42,915 nucleotides of DNA from Lachnospiraceae bacterium (GTDB lineage: Bacteria > Bacillota > Clostridia > Lachnospirales > Lachnospiraceae): NCBI GenBank assembly GCA_030526405.1, contig JAUNCZ010000027.1:1-42915 (forward strand), in the 5' to 3' direction. Positions within the stretch are counted from its first letter, which is position 1. Each line of letters starts with the position of its first letter. The notes beneath the pieces are model-generated. The model saw only the letters and a program-made list of their open reading frames with translations. It did not search any database and was not told where the DNA came from. This document shows positions 1 through 8,414 of the stretch, in pieces. The translations under genes and the position numbers were made by a program.

Positions 1-54
1 ACTTATGGCATGGATTTCAGTTGGAAATCTGTCCCATGAATAATTCAGGCTATA

Positions 55-1233
55 TTATATTTCTTTCATCTTAGTCACAACAGCGTGGATCACAAAGGGG
101 ATAAACACTGTGATCAGAGATGCATAGCCAAGGTATGCATATCCTTTTTTCACAACAGCCATCAGACCAAACTGTGCAATACCCCAGGCAATGGCAGTGA
201 AAATCACGGTTGCCACCGCCATACGGAACATATGTCCCTTCTCCTTCTCTTCCTGTGTCTTCATAGGACGCTCCACCGCATTGACGCATCTTGCCACAAT
301 ACCGGCAATCATATTCACACCGGTGGAGATGGATCCCAGAACGATCAGCACAGAGATGATGGGTGTCAGAACAGAAGCACCCACTCCATTCTGTACCAGA
401 ACCAGCATTGGAACAGTGGCAGTTGCCATATCCGCTGCATACATAACAGCCAGCATACCCACAATGGACAGCTCCATGGAGAAGAAGTTCACCACAAACA
501 TGCTGATGGCAGCTTTATTGATCTGTTTTACATCTGTTACCGGCTCCATATGCTGGTACATAACAGAAACAGAGGCCAGCTGAAACAGGAAATACAGAAA
601 TGCCATCCACAGAGCAGGTCCGAAGCTGCCATTTTCCGGGGAGGCGGCTACCATCTCACCGGACAGCATGTTTCCCACAGCCTCAGTGATAGAAGACCAC
701 TGTACAATGATATTCGGGATCAGAACTGCCAGAAGTCCGGCAATGATCAGTACGGACAGGGTGGAAGCTGCTTTACGAACCACATTGGTTCCGTACATTG
801 CAATAATGAAGATAAACAGTGCCACCACAAGGGTACACAGCCAGTAGGGTACATGGGTCAGCGTATTCAGTGTGGAACCACCGGTGGCAAATGCTGCCGC
901 CGACGCAGTACCGATCATGATCAGATAGCAGATTTCAAAGGCATTGGACATGACCAGTCTGGTGGGACCGTAGAGGCTGTCTGAAAAAGAACGGTAATCA
1001 TAGGTTTTGTGGGCATAAGCATAGCGCATGCCGTACCAGAAAAACAGGGAATACAGTCCCTGGCTGAGAATCGGCAGGATCAGACACCAGATTCCGTAAT
1101 TGATAAAGTACTGTTTGATCTGTGCTCCGGAGGCAAAGCCGCCTCCGAACTGTGTGGTAAATGCCACAAATGCGATACCCATAGCAAGGGGCATCTTATT
1201 TTTGTCTACCAGTAAGGATTTTTTTCCTGACAT
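55..1233 (-). CDS. YkvI-like integral membrane transporter
   Basis: This 392-residue protein is strongly hydrophobic, with about ten membrane segments. Its start (TTQFGGGFASG at residues 26-36) has the unwound first-helix pattern of LeuT-fold secondary transporters, and overall it resembles the uncharacterised YkvI family. The substrate is not known. The start is supported by AAGGAG about eight bases upstream. It is the last gene of a tight minus-strand group, 23 bases after the FAD-dependent hydroxyacid dehydrogenase gene, so it may import the substrate of that enzyme or an associated amino or organic acid. The link to lactate is inference from position only; no LctP-type lactate permease is present here. 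The family call is moderately sure and the function is open. Confidence 0.75.
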   Translation of the reverse strand: MSGKKSLLVDKNKMPLAMGIAFVAFTTQFGGGFASGAQIKQYFINYGIWCLILPILSQGLYSLFFWYGMRYAYAHKTYDYRSFSDSLYGPTRLVMSNAFEICYLIMIGTASAAAFATGGSTLNTLTHVPYWLCTLVVALFIFIIAMYGTNVVRKAASTLSVLIIAGLLAVLIPNIIVQWSSITEAVGNMLSGEMVAASPENGSFGPALWMAFLYFLFQLASVSVMYQHMEPVTDVKQINKAAISMFVVNFFSMELSIVGMLAVMYAADMATATVPMLVLVQNGVGASVLTPIISVLIVLGSISTGVNMIAGIVARCVNAVERPMKTQEEKEKGHMFRMAVATVIFTAIAWGIAQFGLMAVVKKGYAYLGYASLITVFIPFVIHAVVTKMKEI

Positions 1234-1256
1234 AGTTGCTTCTCCTTATTTTAGTT

Positions 1257-2675
1257 TTACTCATTGAATTCAATAATCTTTCCTGGATTCAGGATCAGAT
1301 TCTCATCAAAGGCAAGCTTGATGGCCTTGTACAGCCGGATCATTCTTGGTCCCACAAACTCCTCCAGATACTGGATTCGACCGTTTCCGATTCCATGTTC
1401 ACCGGACAACTGTCCTCCCAGCTCCTTAGACAGGGCATACAGCTGCTTCAGACACTCTGTTGTTGCCTTCTCCCACTCTTCATCTGTCATATCTGCACCG
1501 CGGAGCATCTCTGTGTGAATGTTTCCATCTCCGCAATGACCACAGGGCTCCACCCGAAGACCCAGGGAGCTTGCAATCCGTTTCGCATCCTTCACATACT
1601 GGGCGATGCAGGAGCGGGGAACCACCACGTCGCACTCCTCCTGGGATACGGAATCCGCTTTCATACCCTCCAGGATAGCGCCTCGAACCCCCCATACAGA
1701 GGCAATTCGCTCCGGTGTGTTGGCAATACAGCAGTCAATGGCACCATGGGCCAGCGCCGCCTCCGCAGCCATCTCCACTGCCGAATCCAGTTCCTCCTGG
1801 CTGGAGGCATCATACATAACGATGAGAACCGCCTCCCCGTCCTTTACAGGCAGGTTTTTCTTCAGAGTGCGCTCCACGATCTCAATCAGCTCTCTTTCCA
1901 GAAACTCAATGGCGGTGGGCTGACAGGGAAGTCCCAGAACAACCGGAACCATATCCGCACACTCCTCCAGACTGTTGAAGGGCATTACCAGAGTATTGGA
2001 AAATTTCGGTGCCGGGACAAGCTTAAGTGTCACCTTTGTTACGATGCAGAGGGTACCCTCAGAGCCCACAATCAGATCCTTCAGATTGTAACCGGTGGTG
2101 TTCTTCACCACATTGGAGGAAAAGCTCTCAATACTTCCATCCGGAAGAACTGCCTCGATGCAGCGGACATTTTCCCTGGTATTTCCGTAACGCACCACCC
2201 GCATACCTCCGGCATTGGTGATTACATTTCCACCGATGGAAGCGGTTTTCTCTCCTGGATCAGAGGGGTACAGAAGTCCTGCCGCTGCAGCCACCTCCTG
2301 CACATCGCAGAGAAGGGCTCCCGGCTCTGCACTGATGGTCATGTTTTTGAAATCGATATCAAAAATCCTGTTCATTCGCATAACAGACAGCATAACACCG
2401 CCGTATTTGCAGCAGGCTCCGCCGGACAGGCCGGTGCCGGCTCCTCTGGCCACCACCGGGATATTGTTCCGGTTGCAGTAGGCCATGATCTTTGAAATCT
2501 CCTCTGCATTCTCCACCTCCACATACAATTCCGGAGGATAGGTTCCGTAATTAGGCATCTCATCGTGGTAATACTCTGTGGCAATCTCCTGTCCCACCAT
2601 TACCCGGTCCGCAGATGTGACGGAACGAATGTATGCAAAATCTGCTTCGTCCATTTTCTTATATGGAAATGCCAT
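1257..2675 (-). CDS. FAD-linked 2-hydroxyacid (lactate-type) dehydrogenase, GlcD/LctD-like
   Basis: This 472-residue flavoprotein oxidises a 2-hydroxyacid such as lactate or glycolate to the 2-oxoacid. The N-terminal FAD-binding domain of the VAO/PCMH type shows RGAGTGLSGG near residues 76-85. The C-terminal FAD-oxidase domain carries the usual HCGDGNIH metal-binding segment and SGEHGIG. Length fits the GlcD family. It follows etfA directly, with AAGGAGG overlapping the end of etfA. The order etfB-etfA-dehydrogenase matches lctBCD of Acetobacterium woodii, where the complex couples lactate oxidation by NAD+ to oxidation of reduced ferredoxin. Family and Etf coupling are well supported. Lactate as substrate, rather than another hydroxyacid, is inference. 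Confidence 0.88.
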   Translation of the reverse strand: MAFPYKKMDEADFAYIRSVTSADRVMVGQEIATEYYHDEMPNYGTYPPELYVEVENAEEISKIMAYCNRNNIPVVARGAGTGLSGGACCKYGGVMLSVMRMNRIFDIDFKNMTISAEPGALLCDVQEVAAAAGLLYPSDPGEKTASIGGNVITNAGGMRVVRYGNTRENVRCIEAVLPDGSIESFSSNVVKNTTGYNLKDLIVGSEGTLCIVTKVTLKLVPAPKFSNTLVMPFNSLEECADMVPVVLGLPCQPTAIEFLERELIEIVERTLKKNLPVKDGEAVLIVMYDASSQEELDSAVEMAAEAALAHGAIDCCIANTPERIASVWGVRGAILEGMKADSVSQEECDVVVPRSCIAQYVKDAKRIASSLGLRVEPCGHCGDGNIHTEMLRGADMTDEEWEKATTECLKQLYALSKELGGQLSGEHGIGNGRIQYLEEFVGPRMIRLYKAIKLAFDENLILNPGKIIEFNE

Positions 2676-2679
2676 AGCT

Positions 2680-3873
2680 TCAATCCTCCTTCCGATTCTT
2701 CAGCAATGCTGTAAGTCTGGGCACGATCTCGTACAGATCATCCACGATGCAGTAGTTTGCAGATGCAAAAATCTGTGCAGCGGGATCCTTATTGATGGCC
2801 ACAATGGTCTCTGCCCCCTTCATGCAGGAGGTAAACTGAATGGCACCGGAGATACCACAGGTGATGATCAGCTTCGGACGTACTGTATGACCGGACAGAC
2901 CGATCTGGTGCAGCTGATCACCGATCCCCTGCTCCACCATGGGTCTTGAGTAGGCCAGAGTAGCTCCCAGTGCATCCGCCAGCTCCTGACACAGCTGCAC
3001 TCCCTCTTCATTGTGGACACCTCGTCCGATGGCCACAATCCTCTCTGCCTCCTCAATGGACTGTTTCTTTTCCAGGATTTCAGAAGCCAGCACCTGAATT
3101 CCGGATTCCAGCATCAGCTCTGTCACCTTTCTCATCTCCACCACCCCTGAAGGATGCTCCACTTTTTTTGCCTTATCCATAACACGATACCGCACAGTGG
3201 CAAACTGAGGTCTTGATTTAGTGATCATGATCTGGGCCATGATATTACCGCCGAAGGCCGGACGGATCTGTACCATATCGCTGTTCTCTTCAATATCCAG
3301 AGTGGTGCAGTCAGCTGTCAGACCGGTATGAAATCTGGTGGAAAGTCTTGGTGCAAGGCTCCGTCCCAGAGAGGTGGCACCGATCAGCACAGAGGATGGT
3401 TTCTTCTCAGAAATGCAGTCTGCAATGGCATTGGCATAGCAGTCTGCCCGGAAGCCCTCAAAGCCCGGATGCTCATATACATACACCTCATTAACACCGT
3501 ACTCCAACAGCTTTTTGGCGTTCTCGGCAGTTCCTTTTCCTCCCACCAGCACACAGTTTACTCTGTAATCTACCTTTTCCGCCATTTTTCTGGCTTCACC
3601 GATAAGCTCATAGGCAACGGGATGAATATCTCCTCGCTCCTGCTCCACATAGATCAGGAAATCCCTCCATTCCTCTTTGTTGATCTCCCCTGCCTTCTGC
3701 TCAAAGGAGATGGCACTTTCCCTGCAGGAACGGACACAGACACCACACATACGGCAGGCATCATTTACTGCAATGCCACTTTCTGTCATTGAAAGGGCAC
3801 CGAAGGGACATTTTTCGATACAGCTTCCGCACAGAGTACATCTGGCGGCATTGAAACGTATTAATTCCATCAT
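2680..3873 (-). CDS. etfA: Electron transfer flavoprotein alpha subunit with N-terminal ferredoxin domain
   Basis: This 397-residue EtfA binds FAD through its C-terminal domain, seen in CGISGAIQFTSCMKGAE and VAINKDP. It has an extra N-terminal ferredoxin domain with two CxxCxxCxxxC motifs (Cys12/15/18/22 and Cys40/43/46/50), enough for two [4Fe-4S] clusters. Ordinary respiratory EtfA lacks this domain; in the bifurcating Ldh-Etf of acetogens it is the entry point for low-potential electrons. The start has GGGGGAG upstream; two adjacent ATGs (3873 and 3870) cannot be separated. It lies 11 bases after etfB and 4 bases before the dehydrogenase gene, so the three are surely cotranscribed. Confidence 0.92.
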   Translation of the reverse strand: MMELIRFNAARCTLCGSCIEKCPFGALSMTESGIAVNDACRMCGVCVRSCRESAISFEQKAGEINKEEWRDFLIYVEQERGDIHPVAYELIGEARKMAEKVDYRVNCVLVGGKGTAENAKKLLEYGVNEVYVYEHPGFEGFRADCYANAIADCISEKKPSSVLIGATSLGRSLAPRLSTRFHTGLTADCTTLDIEENSDMVQIRPAFGGNIMAQIMITKSRPQFATVRYRVMDKAKKVEHPSGVVEMRKVTELMLESGIQVLASEILEKKQSIEEAERIVAIGRGVHNEEGVQLCQELADALGATLAYSRPMVEQGIGDQLHQIGLSGHTVRPKLIITCGISGAIQFTSCMKGAETIVAINKDPAAQIFASANYCIVDDLYEIVPRLTALLKNRKED

Positions 3874-3884
3874 TCAGTCTCCCC

Positions 3885-4673
3885 CTATATCATCTTTCTT
3901 GAAGTGAGTACAGCGAAGAGCTTCTCTGTTTTCTCAGCTGCACTGCCCTCAAAATACACCTGACTGTCTGAAGCCGGAGGCGCAAACATCCTTGCCACAC
4001 TGGTGGGGGATCCGATCAGACCGTATCTGGTAAGATCCTTGTCCGGCAGATCCTCATAGGTAAGGATTTTCACCGGTCTGTCTGCGGTGGCTTTTTTCAG
4101 CAGGTAGGAGGGAAGCCTTGGAACACACATATCCTTATCCACTGTGATCAGACAGGGAAACTGCACCCTGGACACCTGTGTCTCGGAGGCAAGATCCTGA
4201 CGCACCTCTATGGAATCCTGCTCCACATGGAGGATTTCTGAAACCCAGGCACAGTGGGGAATTCCCAGATGCTCTGCAATGGCCGGTCCCACCTGAGCAG
4301 TATCACCATCTGTGGTCTGGCGACCACAGAGAATCAGATCCGCTCCTCCCAGCACATGGATCCCCTGGGCCAGGGTGTAGGATGTGGCCAGCACATCAGA
4401 GCCGGCAAATTTCCGATCTGACAGGATCACTGCTTCATCCGCTCCCATGGTGTAGGCGTCCCGCATCATTTCCTCCGCATGGGCCGGTCCCATAGTAAGA
4501 ACAGTAACCGTACCCCCTGTCTTCTCCCTGATCTGCAAAGCAGTCTCCAGGGCGAAGAGATCATAGGGATTTGTTCTGGTATTTCCTCCCAGGCGCTTCA
4601 TGGCTCCGGTTTCCGGATCGATCTCCACCTGAGTAGAAGCAGGAACCTGTTTCATACAGACTATTATCTTCAT
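3885..4673 (-). CDS. etfB: Electron transfer flavoprotein beta subunit
   Basis: This 262-residue EtfB partners EtfA. It begins MKIIVCMKQVP, the classic family start, and contains GRQTTDGDTAQVGP, the nucleotide-binding loop typical of NAD-linked, bifurcating-type Etf, plus NPYDLFALETAL. The ATG at 4673 was preferred over one six codons upstream because GGAAAGGAA lies at proper distance before it and the family start matches. It is the first gene of the minus-strand Ldh-Etf operon. The region upstream is a divergent promoter shared with the plus-strand symporter at 4972. Confidence 0.92.
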   Translation of the reverse strand: MKIIVCMKQVPASTQVEIDPETGAMKRLGGNTRTNPYDLFALETALQIREKTGGTVTVLTMGPAHAEEMMRDAYTMGADEAVILSDRKFAGSDVLATSYTLAQGIHVLGGADLILCGRQTTDGDTAQVGPAIAEHLGIPHCAWVSEILHVEQDSIEVRQDLASETQVSRVQFPCLITVDKDMCVPRLPSYLLKKATADRPVKILTYEDLPDKDLTRYGLIGSPTSVARMFAPPASDSQVYFEGSAAEKTEKLFAVLTSRKMI

Positions 4674-4711
4674 ATGATTCTTCCTTTCCATCTATCGTTC
4701 TTTCTCTTTCC

Positions 4712-4748
4712 TTTTACAGTTTTAAAGTGTTACTGTAAAACCACTTTA
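4712..4748. promoter_or_regulatory. Two overlapping inverted repeats in the etfB/symporter divergent region
   Basis: TTTTACAG (4712-4719) pairs with CTGTAAAA (4733-4740), and TAAAGTG (4723-4729) pairs with CACTTTA (4742-4748). The two dyads overlap, and both sit 38-75 bases upstream of etfB. They look like an operator for a dimeric regulator, or alternating sites. The regulator is not encoded nearby, so its identity is unknown. Confidence 0.4.
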
Positions 4749-4971
4749 GTCTATCACACTAATCGTCACATTACAAATGTTATCGAATAATTAATTGAAC
4801 AATTTTTTTTGTATCAATTTTATTGATTCCTTTTTTCTACGCTCCAGTACATCCGGTTGTCCCCGAACATACATCTCTACTTTTTATCACTTTACAGCGG
4901 CACTGTTTCCTGTTATTCTGGTACAGTATTGCTGTTTCAGCATGAAAATATATAGAAAGAAGGGGTTCAGT

Positions 4972-6186
4972 ATGAACGAAAAAAAGAAATTTAACGTCAC
5001 ATTCTGGATCGTCATCGGACTTGCAGCTGGTATTATCGTCGGCCTTATTATGCCGGCATGGCTGTACACTCCCCTCAGTGTTGTTGCTACCATTTACATG
5101 TCAGCACTGAAGATGATGATCTATCCACTGGTATTCTGCAGTCTTGTAATCGGAATTGTAGGAATCGGAAACATTGCAAAAACAGGAAAAATCGGTCTCC
5201 ACGCATTTTTATGGTACACAGGAACAACCGCCTTTGCTTCCGGACTGGGACTGATCCTTCCAAAGCTTCTTCACCTTGGTGAAAATGCTTCCATCACCGC
5301 CACAGCAACTGAAGTTGAGGCTGCCACCTTCGGGGGACTTCTGGATACCCTGACCAGCATCATTCCATCCAACCCTGTAACAAGCTTTGCCGAGGGCAAC
5401 ATGCTGCAGGTGCTGGCATTTGCAGTGATCATCGGTCTGGCCTGCTTAAGTCTGAAGGAGAAGGCACAGCCTGTGGCTGATCTCTGCCAGGCCATCAATG
5501 ATATCTCCATTCTGGTGGTAAGCAAGGTTATGCTGTGCACACCTGTAGGTGTATTCTGCTGCATCGCCACAGTAATGTTTACCAACGGAACCACCACCAT
5601 GATCCAGCTGGCTCAGGTAATGATCGCTCTGTACGTTTGCTATGCACTGTATGCCATCCTTGTATACGGTGGAATGGTGAAGGTCTTCGGAAAATGCAGC
5701 CCCGCTAAATTCTTCAAGAATGTTGCTCCTGCTGCACTGAACGCATTCGGAACCTGTTCCTCCAGCGCCACCATCCCGATTTCCATGAGATGTGCCACTG
5801 AGGAGCTGGAGGTACCGGAGGAGATCGCTTCTCTGACTCTTCCACTGGGTGCCACCATCAATATGGATGCGGTATCCATTCTCATGAGCTTTATGATCAC
5901 CTTCTTCGCCTCTGCCTGCGGTGTTCCTATGACCACAGGAACCATGCTTACCATTCTGGCCTGCAACGTACTGCTCAGCATCGGTACTCCCGGTGTTCCA
6001 GGCGGTGCTATCGCAGCCTTCGCAGCACTGGCTCCTATTGCAGGACTTCCTGTAAACACCATTCTCGGTGTTTATATCAGTGTCAACACTCTGGCAGATA
6101 TGGGTGCTACCTGTGTCAACGTGCTGGGTGATCTGGCCTGTACAGCAGTTCTGAAACAGACTCTGCGCAAGGTTACAGGAAAATAA
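4972..6186 (+). CDS. Dicarboxylate/amino acid:cation symporter (DAACS/GltP-DctA family)
   Basis: This 404-residue secondary transporter imports dicarboxylates or acidic/neutral amino acids with Na+ or H+. Family marks are the serine-rich reentrant loop SSSATIP, MRCATEELEVPEEIA, and PLGATINMD for cation and substrate binding. The ATG at 4972 has AGAAGGGG before it. An in-frame open stretch running upstream to 4795 is AT-rich, unlike a transporter N-terminus, and was left out. The gene is transcribed away from the Ldh-Etf operon and ends in a strong terminator. Since the same window encodes malate, fumarate and succinate metabolism, a C4-dicarboxylate is an attractive substrate, but that is inference. 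Confidence 0.87.
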   Translation: MNEKKKFNVTFWIVIGLAAGIIVGLIMPAWLYTPLSVVATIYMSALKMMIYPLVFCSLVIGIVGIGNIAKTGKIGLHAFLWYTGTTAFASGLGLILPKLLHLGENASITATATEVEAATFGGLLDTLTSIIPSNPVTSFAEGNMLQVLAFAVIIGLACLSLKEKAQPVADLCQAINDISILVVSKVMLCTPVGVFCCIATVMFTNGTTTMIQLAQVMIALYVCYALYAILVYGGMVKVFGKCSPAKFFKNVAPAALNAFGTCSSSATIPISMRCATEELEVPEEIASLTLPLGATINMDAVSILMSFMITFFASACGVPMTTGTMLTILACNVLLSIGTPGVPGGAIAAFAALAPIAGLPVNTILGVYISVNTLADMGATCVNVLGDLACTAVLKQTLRKVTGK

Positions 6187-6204
6187 AAATTATTCTTAAT
6201 AACC

Positions 6205-6247
6205 CAAAGAGGCTGCCGCAACAACCGTTGCGACAGCCCCTTTTTTT
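6205..6247 (+). terminator. Intrinsic terminator after the symporter
   Basis: GGCTGCCGCAAC (6211-6222) pairs with GTTGCGACAGCC (6227-6238) with one G-T pair and an AACC loop. The stem is followed by CCTTTTTTT, a clear U-tract on the plus strand. It lies 18 bases after the symporter stop. On the minus strand the tail is poor in T, so it is a weak terminator for the opposing gene. Confidence 0.88.
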
Positions 6248-6259
6248 GTTTCTCATAGT

Positions 6260-7108
6260 TTACAGCCCCATATATAAGACCATATACCGAAGCCAGATCT
6301 GATAAAAATCCCTGTTAAAATGAATTCCGTCTTCAATATACAGTTCCTGACGCACCATCCAGTTGATATCGATATACTCAATTCCATTGGCAGCGCACAT
6401 TTCCCGAAGGGCCTGGTCATACTCCCCTGCTGTGGTGAGATCCTCTCTGTATGCAGCCAGTTCATCAGAAACAGGCAGCATCGAGCAGAAATACAGTCGC
6501 AGGTCCGGTCTCTGGGACAGGATATTTCTGCACTGGTTCAGGCAGGCCTCTGCAAATGCCTGTCCGGAGGGATAGTAATTCAGGGCATTGGCCCCCACAA
6601 AGAACACAATACGCTCCGGCAACATATTGATAGCGTTCTGGGTTTCCTCTCCCAGATCGTTGATCACAGCACCTCGTCTGAACCACACATGATCCCCATC
6701 TGCCAGACCATAATCATAGATCGCCTGGGCAAGAGAGTCACCCACAAACTGCACCCCGGACAGCCGTTGTCCATACTGGGCAATCTCCTCCTGGGTCAGC
6801 TGACGGATGGTCAGGGTATTGATCTCCTCCTTCAGGAGGGACCAGTTCTGCTCAAAATCAGCGTAGGGATCCTCTGTGCCGTTCTGCATGGGCTGAGGCT
6901 GGGCAGACTGGAGCAGATTCAGCACCTCCATGGGGTCCCTCTGTCCCTCTGCCTCCACATAGGCTCTTCCCCGGGCAGAGTTCTCCCCTTCATACAGGCT
7001 TCTTCTGCTCTGACAGGCGGGAATCAGAAACAGCAGGCAGGCAACGCCCACAAAAACCGGTGTGAGAATGCTCTGGTTTCTTCTGTTCAGTTTCTTTCCC
7101 CTTCTCAT
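6260..7108 (-). CDS. SGNH/GDSL-type hydrolase-like exported protein
   Basis: This 282-residue protein has an N-terminal membrane or signal segment (about residues 12-27, ending LIPAC, which could be an imperfect lipobox) followed by an SGNH domain. Block I is FVGDSLAQAI with the nucleophile Ser, and the last block is DGIHFN with the Asp-His pair, so a catalytic triad is plausible. Such proteins add or remove acetyl groups on surface polysaccharides. It overlaps the DHHW gene upstream by four bases (ATGA) and is the last gene of the acetylation set. The exact glycan is unknown. Confidence 0.8.
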   Translation of the reverse strand: MRRGKKLNRRNQSILTPVFVGVACLLFLIPACQSRRSLYEGENSARGRAYVEAEGQRDPMEVLNLLQSAQPQPMQNGTEDPYADFEQNWSLLKEEINTLTIRQLTQEEIAQYGQRLSGVQFVGDSLAQAIYDYGLADGDHVWFRRGAVINDLGEETQNAINMLPERIVFFVGANALNYYPSGQAFAEACLNQCRNILSQRPDLRLYFCSMLPVSDELAAYREDLTTAGEYDQALREMCAANGIEYIDINWMVRQELYIEDGIHFNRDFYQIWLRYMVLYMGL

Positions 7109-8340
7109 TCTGTCACCTCCCTTTCTTCCGCCGCATCCAGCACAAGACTAAGAGAGGTATCCTGGGTAAAATTATTCAGACTGTAGAAATACAGTACAGA
7201 ATCATAGGAATTCTGCAGCATCAGAGTCTGCAGTTCCTCTGCATAATATCTGGGATCCACCACATCGATCACACTGTAATCCCCAATCAGGAAGGGGAGA
7301 AAACAGTTAAAATAGGAATCCTTAAACACCAGCAGCCGTCCCTTGTCTGTGTGTTCCGTCTCAATTCTCACATGGCCCTGATTTCCGCCCAGGAAAACGG
7401 TGTAGGGGTCTGTACTGGCAAGACCCTCCTCAGAATAGAGGCTGGCAGTTTTCTCTCCCCCTGCAGTAACCAGATAATTCTCCTGCTGCCGGGGCACATA
7501 GATTTCCACCCGGTCCGGTTTTCCTGCAGAAAATCCCCCCTTGGAAATCAGGGAACCATAAAAGCTTTCAGAAACCAGAAGAGGTGTGTACTCCTGTCGC
7601 TCTGTTCCCAGCTGAAGGGCAGCTCTCACCTGGTCCAGACAGCTGTAGGCCCCTCTGGTGGTCCAGTGATGATCCGTTCTGTAATAGAGCGTCTCTCCCT
7701 TTTCCAGTCCCTCTTTCTGAGCCAGCAAGGTCTCTGTCAGATCCAGATACCGGATATTGGTGTCCTGAAGCCCCTGGGCAATGTAGTTGCTCCAGCTTCC
7801 CTGGTCCTCCGTAACAGCAAAGGCAGGGAGTTTCTCCTTATATACGGAAACTGCTCCCGGCACCAGCACCACTGTCACATTGGAGGTGAGAGTTCCGGAA
7901 AACCGCCGGATTGATTCCAGAGTATTTCCCAGCTTTTCTGTATCCACCGGTTCCATTGCTTCTATATAGAAGCCGTTTTTGCCTTTATAGACCCCCTGAC
8001 TGTCCTTCTTTCCCAGAAGTCCATCAATATCTGATTTCAGGCACACAAAAGCTTCTCTGAATGCCATCTGGTCAGAGGCATAGGTTTCAAAGTCATTTCC
8101 AAATTTTCCACTGAGAATCCGGTTTACGGAAACAGAGGGCCATGCTGCCAGCTCCCGCTTCTCTGTTACAGAGATTTCTCTGTCCCTGATTGCCAGATTC
8201 AGTACAAAGCCACCAAACAGGATGGCGGCCAGAAGGCCGGCCTGGATCCTGTAATAGGTCCTGACCTGCCTTTTCATTCGTTTTATTTTTCTTTTTCTGA
8301 TCAATTCTCGTCTCTTTGTATCCATACTACTTCCTGCCAT
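7105..8340 (-). CDS. DHHW-family (AlgJ/AlgX-like) protein
   Basis: This 411-residue protein has a basic start, one membrane anchor (about residues 32-50) and an extracellular SGNH-like domain with RTDHHWTTRGAY, the defining DHHW motif also found in AlgJ/AlgX/PatB-type O-acetylation proteins. Such proteins receive acetyl groups from an MBOAT partner and transfer them to a glycan; the MBOAT gene lies 74 bases upstream. The start is ambiguous: the first ATG (8340) has GGGGAG about 12 bases before it, and the second (8325, MDTKRR) has AGGAAG close by. Confidence 0.82.
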   Translation of the reverse strand: MAGSSMDTKRRELIRKRKIKRMKRQVRTYYRIQAGLLAAILFGGFVLNLAIRDREISVTEKRELAAWPSVSVNRILSGKFGNDFETYASDQMAFREAFVCLKSDIDGLLGKKDSQGVYKGKNGFYIEAMEPVDTEKLGNTLESIRRFSGTLTSNVTVVLVPGAVSVYKEKLPAFAVTEDQGSWSNYIAQGLQDTNIRYLDLTETLLAQKEGLEKGETLYYRTDHHWTTRGAYSCLDQVRAALQLGTERQEYTPLLVSESFYGSLISKGGFSAGKPDRVEIYVPRQQENYLVTAGGEKTASLYSEEGLASTDPYTVFLGGNQGHVRIETEHTDKGRLLVFKDSYFNCFLPFLIGDYSVIDVVDPRYYAEELQTLMLQNSYDSVLYFYSLNNFTQDTSLSLVLDAAEEREVTE

Positions 8341-8414
8341 TTTTTTTAGAAATCTCCCCTGGTTTTCGAGAACTACATCGGTACCTGAATTACCGAGGAT
8401 TCCCGCTTATTATC

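Noticed and set aside
1236-2495. Long plus-strand open frame opposite the hydroxyacid dehydrogenase (also 8316-9719, 14262-15542 and 32205-33716 opposite other genes)
   Set aside because: They are antisense to clearly conserved genes, have low-complexity Cys/His/Gln-rich translations, no ribosome binding sites and no recognisable domains.
4795-4971. N-terminal extension of the symporter
   Set aside because: The extension is AT-rich, unlike the family, and the internal ATG at 4972 has a good ribosome binding site.
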